A stretch of DNA of 64,000 nt, from the NCBI RefSeq assembly GCF_022174665.1, contig NZ_CP076562.1, forward strand, positions 1,749,001-1,813,000, in the 5' to 3' direction. This DNA is from Eubacterium sp. MSJ-33. Its GTDB lineage: Bacteria > Bacillota > Clostridia > Lachnospirales > Lachnospiraceae. Below, in pieces: positions 17,776 to 26,834 of the stretch. The notes below the pieces were generated by a model, which had not been told where the DNA came from, ran no database searches, and saw nothing but the letters and a program-made list of their open reading frames with translations. The position numbers were made by a program, and so were the translations under genes. Positions within the stretch are counted from its first letter, which is position 1; every line of letters starts with the position of its first letter.

Positions 17776-19128
17776 CTACATTATTTCCCATTCATGTGGC
17801 AAACTGATAATACCCACCTCATTCTTTACATTCTGTATGTTCACCGTACATGCTTCTCTCCAAAAGTCGTAATTGAACCCATCCGGTCTATGGAACGCCA
17901 AATCAATGGTATAGGTTCCCGCATTTACTGGCATTCGATCAATCTTCAAATCTATATATCCTTCGCCTTCTAACACATTAGACGATGAATAATCAATTAA
18001 TGTATTAGAACCATAGATATATACCTGATCACTTCGATAGATTGCTATACCGAACACAACATCATCCAGCCGTTTTTCTGCTTTATAATTGATTCGTACT
18101 ACGAACGGTTCATCATTCTGAAAATCTGTACATTCTTCTCCGTCTCTATCCAGAACCGTAACCTTGTCCATGTAGACCTCGCGGCTTCCCCAGCGTTTTT
18201 CATCTTCTTGTTTTGTTTCTTCTGCTACAATCTCTTGCTGAGCCGTTTCCTCTTTTACCTCATTTTTTTGTTCTTCCTGCACAGAAGTATCCTGTAGTTT
18301 TGCCTTTTCTGAGTCTTCCTGTTTTATCTCATCTTTCGCTTTCTGTTCTTCCGCCTTCTTCGCCTCAAGCTTCTTCTTGCGTTCCGATTCTTTTCGGCTC
18401 ATATATGCCATATACTTTGGATCAACAATTCTAGGGGCTCCTTCTTCCCGTATCTCTCCATCATGAATCCAGATACTTCTCTCACAGATCTGTTCAATCT
18501 GAGACAGAGAATGGGACACAATCACGATCGTGGTTCCTGCTTTTTTGATCTCTCGTAGCCGGTTAAAGCACTTCGCCTGAAATGCCACATCTCCAACCGC
18601 CAGAATCTCGTCGATTAACAGAATATCCGCATCCACATTAATAGCAACCGAGAACGCCAATCGCATATACATGCCGGAAGAATATGTTCTTACCGGATTA
18701 TCGATGTAATCTTCCAGCTCAGAGAATGCTATGATATCATCCAATCTCCGATCTATCTCTTTCTTGGATAGTCCGAAGATAGATGCATTGATATAGATAT
18801 TCTCACGTCCGCTCATGTCCGGATGGAATCCGGCGCCAAGCTCTATCAGACTGGACACTCGCCCAGCCATCTCAATCGTTCCACTGTCCGGATACATGAT
18901 CCGTGTAAGCAATTTCAGTGTTGTACTCTTACCACAGCCATTATGTCCGATCAGTCCGATTGCCTCACCCTTTTTCACTTCAAAGCTGATATCTTTTAAC
19001 ACCTGACGTTCTTCATATCGTCTGCGATTCCGGAACAGCACCTTCTCCTTGATTGTACTTCCCTTGTCCAGATAAACTTTGAAGCTTTTGGTGATATGAT
19101 TAACTTCTATTGCATTTTCCGGTTTCAT
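17776..19128 (-). CDS. wzt: ABC exporter ATPase, Wzt type (exporter 1)
   Basis: A 450-residue ATPase for polysaccharide export. It has Walker A GHNGCGKST (61-69), signature YSSGM (149-153), Walker B ILLIDE (169-174), and the LGAGFHPDMSGREN segment typical of the Wzt/TagH branch. A highly charged Lys/Glu/Gln linker runs from about 230 to 310. A C-terminal beta-sandwich domain (about 315-450) resembles the Wzt carbohydrate-recognition domain that binds the glycan's non-reducing end. The ATG directly follows the permease stop, with GGAGG 8 nt upstream inside the permease gene, so the two are translationally coupled. Confidence 0.94.
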   Translation of the reverse strand: MKPENAIEVNHITKSFKVYLDKGSTIKEKVLFRNRRRYEERQVLKDISFEVKKGEAIGLIGHNGCGKSTTLKLLTRIMYPDSGTIEMAGRVSSLIELGAGFHPDMSGRENIYINASIFGLSKKEIDRRLDDIIAFSELEDYIDNPVRTYSSGMYMRLAFSVAINVDADILLIDEILAVGDVAFQAKCFNRLREIKKAGTTIVIVSHSLSQIEQICERSIWIHDGEIREEGAPRIVDPKYMAYMSRKESERKKKLEAKKAEEQKAKDEIKQEDSEKAKLQDTSVQEEQKNEVKEETAQQEIVAEETKQEDEKRWGSREVYMDKVTVLDRDGEECTDFQNDEPFVVRINYKAEKRLDDVVFGIAIYRSDQVYIYGSNTLIDYSSSNVLEGEGYIDLKIDRMPVNAGTYTIDLAFHRPDGFNYDFWREACTVNIQNVKNEVGIISLPHEWEIM

Positions 19129-19905
19129 CTACATTTCCTCCGCGAAGTGTTTCTTCATGTGCCCGAACAGCAACCATCCTACCACGAGCAATACAAGACT
19201 AAATATAAATCCATGCAACAATGTGAACAGCTCCGGTGCTCTCTTATAATATAAGATATCCCTGTATGCTACAATGATTGGTGTCATCGGATTCAGATAG
19301 AAAATCTTCCGCATATTCTCCGGCACCATATCGATACTATACATAACCGGAGACAGGAACTGCCATGCCATTGTAATAATCGCGATAATATGTTCCAGAT
19401 CCCGTAGGAACACCGTAAGCGCCGATACAATCATCGTAATACTGATGGCAAGCAGATATTCTGCCAGAATAATAACCGGCAGATATACAAGTGCCCGGAA
19501 CGATACACCTTTTCCAGATATAATCAGCACAGCAAATACAACGACAAAGCTCAGTAACATATTCACCAGCTGACACGTCACATGTGCAATTGGAAGGATT
19601 TCACGCGGGAAATAAATCTTACTGACCAGATCTTTCTGGCTGATAATACACATCGCACCTGCTTGTATTGACGCACTGAAGAATATCCAGGGAATCAAAG
19701 CCACAAACAGGAACAGATAATAATCCTCAATTCCTGCCCGCATGATTGTCGAGAATACAACTGTGTACACCGCAAGCTGCAATAACGGATTCAGGAACGT
19801 CCATGCAAATCCAAGTACTGACCCCTTATATCTACCTCGTAAATCACGTTTGATCAAGCTGCTGATCATCGTCCGATATTCATATATTTCTTTGATTGTC
19901 TTCAT
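19129..19905 (-). CDS. wzm: ABC exporter permease, Wzm/TagG type (exporter 1)
   Basis: A 258-residue ABC-2 permease with six hydrophobic segments and the family pattern KRDLRGRYKGSVLGFAW near the N-terminus, followed by PLLQLAVYTVVF. A later FLRDLEHI precedes the YLNPMTPI loop. It forms the membrane channel that flips completed undecaprenyl-linked polysaccharide with the ATPase encoded immediately downstream. It lies 1 bp after a GT4 gene, with AGAGGG upstream. A second, separate permease is encoded at 57400-58200. Confidence 0.94.
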   Translation of the reverse strand: MKTIKEIYEYRTMISSLIKRDLRGRYKGSVLGFAWTFLNPLLQLAVYTVVFSTIMRAGIEDYYLFLFVALIPWIFFSASIQAGAMCIISQKDLVSKIYFPREILPIAHVTCQLVNMLLSFVVVFAVLIISGKGVSFRALVYLPVIILAEYLLAISITMIVSALTVFLRDLEHIIAIITMAWQFLSPVMYSIDMVPENMRKIFYLNPMTPIIVAYRDILYYKRAPELFTLLHGFIFSLVLLVVGWLLFGHMKKHFAEEM

Positions 19906-19906
19906 C

Positions 19907-21073
19907 TTATATGCCCTCTAATATTTCTTTTATTGCATTCTTGACGCAAGTCCATGAGTAATTTGTCTCTACATACGTCTGTGCCGCTTTACCCATCTGA
20001 TTACGAAGCTGACTATCATTTATAAGTACATCTATAGCTTCCGTGCATTGCCTTTCATCTTCATATGCAAAACCGCCATTACTCTTCTTGCAATGTCCCT
20101 TCAACACTTCGCATTTGCCATTTACCAGCACTGGTACAGCAAGCGTCATCGCCTCTAATACAGAGATAGACAGACTCTCGAATTGGGACGGCAGCCATAA
20201 CGCTGTAGCGCCGGCTATCCCATCGAACTTTTCCTGTTCCGAGACAAATCCTAGATACCGTATCACCGGAGATTCTGGAATCTCCATGAATTTCTGCCCC
20301 ATGATCACGAGTGTGACGTCCGGATGCAACTGACTGTAACGCTCGAAATATTCAATCATCTGCTCACAACCCTTGCTTATATCTACCCTTCCAACATAGA
20401 TCAGATATTTTCCCGAAATTCCATATTGTTCCCGGAACCTTCTGTTATCTACATCTTCCGGCACATCAACGCCTACACCAGTTACAACGGATGGTATCGC
20501 CTCGTTATGGAACAACCGATTGACAAACTTCTTCTCTTCATCTGTCAGATAGACAAACGCCCTGGGACTTTCAAACAATTCTCTGTATGTTCGAAAGTAT
20601 ATATATGGTTCATCATGTGCCGTTGGAATCAGCACTGCCTTATCCTTCACCTCCGGTAATCCCATAACTGCCGGATAATATAAGTATGTTACAAAGACAA
20701 ATACATCATACCGATCTTCGTGTTCCCGTATATATCGAATTAATTCCGGGGAGTAAGGTCCCTGTGCCTTCACCCACTTATCACCTAACCACTTATAATT
20801 CATGTGGAGGGTTCGGATGAGCTTCGAAAGCACTTTCATCCAGAATGTCCTACGCCTACACGCAACCGGAAATCTTCTTACATGGACATGATGGATATCT
20901 TCTTCGTCCTTCTCATAGTAGTTGCTCCAATCCTCATAAGAAACCGCCTTAGTCGTCAGCACCTCGACCTCATACTCGTCTGATAACTGTTCCGCAATCA
21001 ATCGGGTATAATATTCGGAGCCCCCATTTACCTCTAAGCCATATCTCTGATTTATAAATGCAATCTTCTTCAT
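19907..21073 (-). CDS. GT4 family glycosyltransferase
   Basis: A 388-residue GT-B transferase. It begins KIAFINQRYGLEVNGGSEYY, the N-terminal glycine loop of family 4. The second domain begins YLIYVGRVDISKG and carries the donor motif in FESLSISVLEA. It is similar in layout to the GT4 at 12549-13763 (both have the nearly identical segment KSNGG/ESNGG after the E-x7-E motif), which suggests paralogy. The ribosome site is weak. It precedes the exporter 1 permease by 1 bp. The sugar is unknown, but GDP-D-rhamnose or GDP-mannose is plausible from the operon's precursor genes. Confidence 0.9.
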   Translation of the reverse strand: MKKIAFINQRYGLEVNGGSEYYTRLIAEQLSDEYEVEVLTTKAVSYEDWSNYYEKDEEDIHHVHVRRFPVACRRRTFWMKVLSKLIRTLHMNYKWLGDKWVKAQGPYSPELIRYIREHEDRYDVFVFVTYLYYPAVMGLPEVKDKAVLIPTAHDEPYIYFRTYRELFESPRAFVYLTDEEKKFVNRLFHNEAIPSVVTGVGVDVPEDVDNRRFREQYGISGKYLIYVGRVDISKGCEQMIEYFERYSQLHPDVTLVIMGQKFMEIPESPVIRYLGFVSEQEKFDGIAGATALWLPSQFESLSISVLEAMTLAVPVLVNGKCEVLKGHCKKSNGGFAYEDERQCTEAIDVLINDSQLRNQMGKAAQTYVETNYSWTCVKNAIKEILEGI

Positions 21074-21081
21074 AATCGAGT

Positions 21082-22335
21082 CTATCGAATTCCCTTTGTA
21101 TTCTTATTATAACCATATGCCCTAAGCAGATAGTCTGTTGTATTGGCGATTCCAAGTTGACACCTGATCTTTGCCTGTGCTTTCCGTGAAATCACATTTC
21201 TGTAATCGATATTATCATGTAGAAGACGTATATATCTTCTTGCATGATCTACATTTGGTTCTGCCCATTCGCTGCCTTTATCATATGGGCCAATCTTCTC
21301 AGTAAGCTTAACAAGATCATACTTCACCAGGCAGGCGGAATCGACATCCATAAACTCTGTCGTTGCCGACCAATCTGTCGCAATCACCGGTTTTCCAAGA
21401 TACATTGCTTCCGCCGCAGGAAGCCCAAAGCCCTCACTCCGATGCAGTGAGATATACACATCCGCACACGATTCTAACGATTCTACCTCACTTCTGTCAA
21501 GGTTTTGTGTTATATATTGTATATATTGGTAATTCTGCAGCCGTAACCGTAATTCCTGTAACTGTGTCTCATCAATATGATTGATCTTGATAATCAGACC
21601 AATTTTACGCTTATTCGCTTCCTGCGCTGGGAAAGTAACTTCGAACGCACGCAACATGCCCTCCGGATTCTTTCTCGCACTAATACTCTTAAAATCATAC
21701 ATGAACAGATAGTAGAAGACTTCTTCTTCTAGTCCAAAGTATGTTCGATCATACACAACCGGTTCCTGTATATGAATATAGTATGGGATTTTCGCTACCG
21801 GTTTTTCCGTGTATTTCCGCATACAGTTACATATGAACTCCGATGGTGCCCATATCGCATCCACTGTATCAATACACGGAAGCCATTGCTTAGGAAGTGT
21901 CTGTAATTCCCATAACCAGAACGAAATATTTCTCCGATAATCAAGTACTGTTTTTGCAATCTCACAGTACTTAAGCGGCCATTCGTTCATATTGATATGA
22001 ATGAGGTTTGTATCATATCGTGGTTCTTCTGTAATATACGAATCCCAGCTGTTCTCATTATGATCCAGTTGACCAGTCTGATTTACCTGAATAATCGTAA
22101 AAGGAATTCCACTCTGCTTCAGCATTTCTGCCAGAATTCTCGCACTCTGTCCAAGCCCGGTCTCAGCTTTGATATCGCAGATCAAGTTGATGCCCTGTGG
22201 ATATTTTCCTTTTTTGTAAGGCAGAACCCGGCGATGTTTCATCAACATCCTCTTCGTATATATTGCATATCGCATATCTATTAATTGCTCTTTCAGCCAT
22301 GGCGGACAGAGCCTTTTTAATTTACTGATATTCAT
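21082..22335 (-). CDS. GT4 family glycosyltransferase
   Basis: A 417-residue transferase. The N-terminal domain has INLICDIKAETGLGQSARI, the G-rich acceptor loop seen in mannosyl/rhamnosyl transferases. The C-terminal domain contains HRSEGFGLPAAEAMYLGKPV with the E-x7-E motif and TDWSATTEF. It lies 9 bp after darG, so the GT4 / darTG / GT4 series is read as one transcript. Length and domain order are normal for the family. It acts on the cytoplasmic face. Donor and linkage are not known. Confidence 0.9.
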   Translation of the reverse strand: MNISKLKRLCPPWLKEQLIDMRYAIYTKRMLMKHRRVLPYKKGKYPQGINLICDIKAETGLGQSARILAEMLKQSGIPFTIIQVNQTGQLDHNENSWDSYITEEPRYDTNLIHINMNEWPLKYCEIAKTVLDYRRNISFWLWELQTLPKQWLPCIDTVDAIWAPSEFICNCMRKYTEKPVAKIPYYIHIQEPVVYDRTYFGLEEEVFYYLFMYDFKSISARKNPEGMLRAFEVTFPAQEANKRKIGLIIKINHIDETQLQELRLRLQNYQYIQYITQNLDRSEVESLESCADVYISLHRSEGFGLPAAEAMYLGKPVIATDWSATTEFMDVDSACLVKYDLVKLTEKIGPYDKGSEWAEPNVDHARRYIRLLHDNIDYRNVISRKAQAKIRCQLGIANTTDYLLRAYGYNKNTKGIR

Positions 22336-22344
22336 GGTGTTTAC

Positions 22345-23376
22345 CTACCACATATTTTTTGCCAACTCATAATTTCCACATAAATCTATTAAAATTATAT
22401 TTTTTTCTTCCAGATAGTGAATACATTCAGCAATATATGCATCTGAAAACTTCTTGGCCTTATATTCTGACCATTCATCAAACGCTTGTATCAAGTCTTC
22501 CTGGTTTTTAGGTTCCCCAACTTCAACCAAATACGCAACCGTTGCAATACCTTCCAGTTTTTTATCATCTTCTATCTCATTTACAAATGCAACAGCTTTT
22601 TTAACAGCCTGATGAAGCTTATTGTATTTACGATTGGTCTTATCACTGCAAATCACCTGATAGATATGATTAAATGTATCTTCTGCATTTTCCAGGTCGT
22701 AATAGTCCTGATATTCTCCAAGATTCTTTGCAACTATATCTACAGAATGGGAGTACGGTCCATATTTATACTTATCAAACTTGAAATAATTCTCATTGTA
22801 AAAGTAATTTGTAAAATAACACGCTTTCTGTAACCGAAGTTTACTCAACTTTTTCAGTTGCATACGAATATCCAATATTACAAGCGCAGATACATTTACC
22901 TTTGGCGGTTGCTTTGGTTTTACCTGATAATTCTGCGAAGGCTCATATATTATAAATTCATATTGTCCTGACAAGCCCTGCAATTTTTGTTCAATTATTG
23001 TTTTTACGCCGTCCCACAATAGCCCTCCATTTCCACAACCAAGCGGTGGAATTGCTATTTTCTTCACATTTAATCGAGGGAGTATTTTTACGAGCGCATC
23101 CATGCCATCTTCGATATATTCTATCTTGGAATCTGCGCGCCATTTATCTTTCGTCGGGAAATTAACGATAGTAATACCATCTTCCACATAATAATGAACT
23201 GTTCCAACTGTCAACTTATTACTCTTACATGCTTTTTCATATGATTTAAAATTCTCGGGGAATCTCAGTTTGAACTGATATGCTATGCCCTTCCCCATGA
23301 ATCCTTCACAATTCACAGTATTAACCATGCAATCAGCACCACTATCAAACATATTTCCCTTGGTATATTCAATCAT
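22345..23376 (-). CDS. darG: DarG-type antitoxin: macro domain ADP-ribosyl-glycohydrolase
   Basis: A 343-residue protein starting at ATG 23376, with AGAGGG 6-7 nt upstream. A longer frame to 23418 only overlaps darT. Residues 1-150 form a macro domain with DarG hallmarks: NTVNCEGFMGKGIA (19-32), NFPTKDKW (72-79, including the lysine expected in catalysis) and PPLGCGNGGL (110-119). Residues ~165-343 form the second, toxin-binding domain, with DKYKYGPYSH. In known DarTG systems the macro domain removes ADP-ribose from thymidines in DNA while the C-terminal domain blocks the toxin. darT lies immediately upstream, as expected. The presence of both domains argues for a functional antitoxin. Confidence 0.9.
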   Translation of the reverse strand: MIEYTKGNMFDSGADCMVNTVNCEGFMGKGIAYQFKLRFPENFKSYEKACKSNKLTVGTVHYYVEDGITIVNFPTKDKWRADSKIEYIEDGMDALVKILPRLNVKKIAIPPLGCGNGGLLWDGVKTIIEQKLQGLSGQYEFIIYEPSQNYQVKPKQPPKVNVSALVILDIRMQLKKLSKLRLQKACYFTNYFYNENYFKFDKYKYGPYSHSVDIVAKNLGEYQDYYDLENAEDTFNHIYQVICSDKTNRKYNKLHQAVKKAVAFVNEIEDDKKLEGIATVAYLVEVGEPKNQEDLIQAFDEWSEYKAKKFSDAYIAECIHYLEEKNIILIDLCGNYELAKNMW

Positions 23377-23389
23377 AAATATCCCTCTT

Positions 23390-23986
23390 TCAAAACCACT
23401 TTTCCTGAATTGCGACATACGGAGGTTGTTCTGTTATTCCATAATTTCGAAGTAACATTTCTACATGTTTTTTTACTGCTTCAGTTGGCACATACACACA
23501 TTGAAATAATTCTGCCGGAATTCCAAATTCCGCAAGGCATTCTGCCATTTTTACGTTCTTACAATACTCATCTTCCGTTCCGAGCGTTTCCATTGCATCC
23601 CAGTCAATTACTTCCAACCCCTGCTGATAATCATATAGAACACACTCCTGCAATGACAGAGGATGCTTTGGAAGTATCTTAAAATTGTTATACTCCGCAA
23701 ACGCCCGCTTTATACAAATATATACAAATCCCTTATTTCCATAAGTTCCCTTTACCGCGTAATCAAACGCCGTATATGGGTGAAAATGAAATGGTATATA
23801 CCGATCTAAATTCCACTGTTGCCTCTTCGTAATAATTTCCGAATCCGCAACATCTATAACCTTCATTTGATTTGCAATCACATATCGCCTTGATTGCAAG
23901 CCATATCGTATAATTGACTCCAAATTATCAAGTTTCGTCAAATGATACAATAGCTTTTTATTTCTTACCCCTTCTAATCCACCCAT
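23390..23986 (-). CDS. darT: DarT-type toxin: DNA ADP-ribosyltransferase
   Basis: A 198-residue protein of the DarT family (DUF4433), which ADP-ribosylates thymidine in single-stranded DNA using NAD+. The N-terminus has YHLTKLDNLESIIRYGL (14-30), with the NAD-binding histidine and arginine region. RYIPFHFHPYTAF (62-74) matches the family's PFYF-P-TPM segment, and KMAECLAEFGIP (146-157) contains the candidate catalytic glutamate E149. GGAG 7 nt upstream lies inside the end of the preceding GT4 gene, whose TAA is only 1 bp before this ATG. The pair is therefore built into the glycan operon rather than carried on its own promoter. No frameshift is seen. Confidence 0.9.
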   Translation of the reverse strand: MGGLEGVRNKKLLYHLTKLDNLESIIRYGLQSRRYVIANQMKVIDVADSEIITKRQQWNLDRYIPFHFHPYTAFDYAVKGTYGNKGFVYICIKRAFAEYNNFKILPKHPLSLQECVLYDYQQGLEVIDWDAMETLGTEDEYCKNVKMAECLAEFGIPAELFQCVYVPTEAVKKHVEMLLRNYGITEQPPYVAIQEKWF

Positions 23987-23987
23987 A

Positions 23988-25082
23988 TTATTCTCCTTCT
24001 TCTTTTAGTATTTCAAGCAACTTCCCTGCTTCCTCTCCCCAATCATACTGTCGTATCGTGTCATAGCTCCGTTTGTGTTTGCTCTCGAGCATCTGTTGCA
24101 GTTTTTCCATCAGATCCTGCATATTTCCACTTTGAAAATACTCCGCCGCCCCACCAAGCACTTCCGGCATAGATGCTGCATCCGATGAGAGCACCGAAGT
24201 TCCACATGTCAGTGCTTCGACCGGTGGCATCCCAAAGCCTTCATAGATTGATGTAAATACAAATATATCCGCATCGTGATATACATACGGAAGTTCATCA
24301 TCTCCGACAAATCCTGTCAGATGAATATGCTGCTTGACATCATCCGGGATGTCATCTAATAATGTATCTACCATCCAGCCTTTTCTACCAACCAACACTA
24401 ATTCACGATTAACTTTTTTATTATACCTCATTTTCGCATATGCTTCAATTAGAAACCGCATATTCTTGCGCGGTTCAAGCGTCGACAGACACAGGATGTA
24501 ATGCTCCGGCAGTTCCAGTCTCTCACGCACTTGAATATCCATAGCTTCCTCATAAGCAAACTTTGTAAAGCACTCCGATACCCCATCATAAATCACTGCC
24601 ACTCGTTCCGGTTTCACATGCAGACGTTCCACGATTCTTCCCTTGGAAAATTCCGATACCGTTATGATTCGCTTGCCACACATAGCAACCTTCCGGTACA
24701 GAATACGAAAATACACAATCATACTCCGCTTATTTGTCTCCGGACAGTCCCAGCATCCCACATCATGGATTGCACTGACTGCTTTCTTTGAGAAGAAAAG
24801 GAATGGTGCCGGGAACGCAGGAAATAAATAACAGTCTGCCCTCACCCGCCACAGCTTCCCCGGAAAAGTGAGCTGAGCGAATATCAACTTATTTCTCCCA
24901 CGAATCACCATCCGCCTTACATTCGGAAGCTTCCTTTGAAATGCCGGATGAATCTCATTCTTGAATGCAAGAATATATGTATGCTCCGCATGCTTCACAA
25001 GCTCCTGTGTAATTGAGAGTGCAAACCGCTCGATGCCGGAAAAGTTATCGGCTAACGAGGTTAGATCAACGAATATCTTCAT
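23988..25082 (-). CDS. GT4 family glycosyltransferase
   Basis: A 364-residue transferase of the mannosyl-transferase-B-like GT4 group. It opens KIFVDLTSLADNFSGIERF, has ILCLSTLEPRKNMRFL at the start of the donor domain, and SIYEGFGMPPVEALTCG with the E-x7-E motif followed by the SDAASMPEVLGG segment. The start overlaps the 3' end of the WecG gene by 17 bp, with AAGGGG upstream, and the stop touches darT. Proximity to gmd/rmd suggests a GDP-D-rhamnose or GDP-mannose donor, by inference only. Confidence 0.91.
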   Translation of the reverse strand: MKIFVDLTSLADNFSGIERFALSITQELVKHAEHTYILAFKNEIHPAFQRKLPNVRRMVIRGRNKLIFAQLTFPGKLWRVRADCYLFPAFPAPFLFFSKKAVSAIHDVGCWDCPETNKRSMIVYFRILYRKVAMCGKRIITVSEFSKGRIVERLHVKPERVAVIYDGVSECFTKFAYEEAMDIQVRERLELPEHYILCLSTLEPRKNMRFLIEAYAKMRYNKKVNRELVLVGRKGWMVDTLLDDIPDDVKQHIHLTGFVGDDELPYVYHDADIFVFTSIYEGFGMPPVEALTCGTSVLSSDAASMPEVLGGAAEYFQSGNMQDLMEKLQQMLESKHKRSYDTIRQYDWGEEAGKLLEILKEEGE

Positions 25083-25830
25083 AATGCCCCTTATTCCTAT
25101 ATTTAAAAAGTATTGGCAAGATGCCCACAGCGTCCTTTATATAACGTCCTGCCAGACGTTTCGGTTCCTGCAGTGTCCGATACAGCCATTCCAAACCGTG
25201 ATTCGACATCCAACGTGGGGCACGCTTACGGTTACCTGCGATGAAGTCAAAACTGGCTCCAAGTCCCAGAGATACCGGTACTCCCATCTGTTTATAATGC
25301 CGATACAGGAATTTCTCCTGTTTCGGTGTTCCAAGTCCAACTACTAAAATATCAGGTTTTGCTGTCTTCACCCGATTAATAATTTGTAAGACTGCCTCTC
25401 TATCATGTTCAAATCCCATCGGTGGAGCATAACATCCTATCACCATAAGACTGGGATATTTCTTTTTTAACTCTTCTGCCGCCTTTTGAGCGACACCTTC
25501 TCCTGCTCCAAGAAAGAACATCGTATATCCCTTGTTCGCCGCATGCTGCGCAATTCGTGGAAATAGATCGGACCCCGATATTTTCTCCCGGATTGGCGTC
25601 TTCTTGGCCTTCGCAATCCACAGAAGCGGTTTGCCATCTGCCAGAATCAGATCCGCATGTGCATACGCTTCCCTAAAGTACGCATCTCGCTCGATTGTGA
25701 CAATATGATCTAAATTCGGTGTTACAACGTAGGATGGTTTTTTTTCCTGCGCCATAGTATCAATCCGATCAAGTGCCTCTTCCATCGATATATTATCTAT
25801 CTCTGTATTCAGTAATCGAATTCTACCCAT
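25066..25830 (-). CDS. WecG/TagA/CpsF family glycosyltransferase (GT26)
   Basis: A 254-residue protein with the complete GT26 signature. VTPNLDHIVTIERD and ILADGKPLLW lie in the N-terminal half, MFFLGAGEGVAQKAA in the middle, and VVGLGTPKQEKF, LGLGASFDFIAGN and APRWMSNHGLEWLYR towards the end. TagA, the best-known member, adds N-acetylmannosamine to undecaprenyl-PP-GlcNAc at the start of wall teichoic acid. Here the enzyme probably makes the second step on the lipid-linked primer of exporter 1's glycan. The C-terminal basic tail may hold it at the membrane. AGGAAG precedes the ATG. Confidence 0.93.
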   Translation of the reverse strand: MGRIRLLNTEIDNISMEEALDRIDTMAQEKKPSYVVTPNLDHIVTIERDAYFREAYAHADLILADGKPLLWIAKAKKTPIREKISGSDLFPRIAQHAANKGYTMFFLGAGEGVAQKAAEELKKKYPSLMVIGCYAPPMGFEHDREAVLQIINRVKTAKPDILVVGLGTPKQEKFLYRHYKQMGVPVSLGLGASFDFIAGNRKRAPRWMSNHGLEWLYRTLQEPKRLAGRYIKDAVGILPILFKYRNKGHYEDIR

Positions 25831-25837
25831 AATCTTC

Positions 25838-26764
25838 CTAATGCTCTACATAATACTGATACATCTCTTTGACAGCATCCCAAATCGTATATTTCGGTTG
25901 CCAGCCAAGCTCCGCCTGTATCAAACGGTTATCACAACAGATTCGTGGAGTATCCACCGGACGCACACGCGCTGGATCAACTTCCACTGTCACCTTCTCT
26001 GAACATAACGATATAATATAATCAAGCATCTCACGGATGCTGTATGCCTGTCCGGAACCAACATTATAGATACGGTCACACCGGTCACTTTCTACGATCA
26101 TCCGGTATGCACGTACAATGTCCTTCACATGGCTGAAATCACGGATTGCAGTCAGATTTCCTACCTGGATGCTTCCCTTTTTCCCGCTCTTCTTAATTTC
26201 TGCCACCTGTTTGCAAAAACTCGGCAGTACGAATGTATCCTTCTGACCAATCCCGGTGTGATTGAACGGACGTACACAATAGATCTGCATTCCATATCGT
26301 TCTCGGTATAGCTTCGCAAAATTCTCCTGTGTCATCTTCGAGATTCCGTATGGATTGTTCGCATTGAGCGGTATACTCTCATCGATATCTGCCTCTGTTG
26401 TCTCGTATTCCTCACTGCTGCCCACAAATAAGATACGTGGACTCTGTGGAAGCGTTCTTGCTGCCTCCATGATATTGAGTGCTCCTACAACGTTTACTTC
26501 AATCGTCTTCTGCGGCATTCCCCATGACATCCCGACACTGCTGATTGCCGCTAGATTCACAATAACATCCGGACCGATATCCTCGATTACCTGCTTCACA
26601 TTCCCAGCATCCAACAGATCCGCTCGGCAATAGTCTACCCTAGTATCCAGATTTACACACTCCACGATATCGCCTCCATACACCCGATAATCATGTGCAA
26701 GGAACTCCCGTGCAAGATAATTCCCAACAAATCCACCGATGCCAAATATAATTACTTTCTTCAT
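25838..26764 (-). CDS. rmd: GDP-6-deoxy-D-mannose reductase (GDP-D-rhamnose synthase)
   Basis: A 308-residue SDR-family enzyme that reduces GDP-4-keto-6-deoxymannose to GDP-D-rhamnose. It has the Rossmann motif GIGGFVGNY, a serine site SSEEYETTE, the catalytic Tyr/Lys in NPYGISKMTQ, and Rmd-type segments RPFNHTGIGQ, RDFSHVKDIVRAY and DPARVRPVDTPRI. These set it apart from GDP-fucose synthase. The frame opens further upstream, but the ATG at 26764, preceded by GGAAGAGG, gives the normal N-terminus. gmd, which supplies its substrate, is the next gene upstream, with a hairpin in the 70-bp gap. Confidence 0.88.
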   Translation of the reverse strand: MKKVIIFGIGGFVGNYLAREFLAHDYRVYGGDIVECVNLDTRVDYCRADLLDAGNVKQVIEDIGPDVIVNLAAISSVGMSWGMPQKTIEVNVVGALNIMEAARTLPQSPRILFVGSSEEYETTEADIDESIPLNANNPYGISKMTQENFAKLYRERYGMQIYCVRPFNHTGIGQKDTFVLPSFCKQVAEIKKSGKKGSIQVGNLTAIRDFSHVKDIVRAYRMIVESDRCDRIYNVGSGQAYSIREMLDYIISLCSEKVTVEVDPARVRPVDTPRICCDNRLIQAELGWQPKYTIWDAVKEMYQYYVEH

Positions 26765-26794
26765 AACCTCTTCCATTCTAATATACGGAAAGAA

Positions 26795-26816
26795 GGGAGC
26801 TAGATTCGTAGCTCCC
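26795..26816. terminator. 8-bp hairpin between gmd and rmd
   Basis: GGGAGCTA (26795-26802) pairs with TAGCTCCC (26809-26816) over a 6-nt loop. The minus-strand tail TTCTTTCC is a poor U tract, so it is more likely a weak attenuator or an mRNA-stabilising stem than a full stop. Confidence 0.4.
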
Positions 26817-26834
26817 ATCTATACGCTATATTCC

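Noticed and set aside
25735..25745. Runs of eight to nine T/A in coding genes (also near 31860 and 11680) as phase-variation tracts
   Set aside because: Short A/T runs are common in DNA of this composition, and the genes are intact with no out-of-frame stop context to mark them as contingency tracts. Only the G10 tract stands out.
25838..26764. GDP-L-fucose synthase (Fcl) as the identity of the reductase after gmd
   Set aside because: The motifs match the Rmd type, and Fcl-type epimerase/reductase features are not seen.
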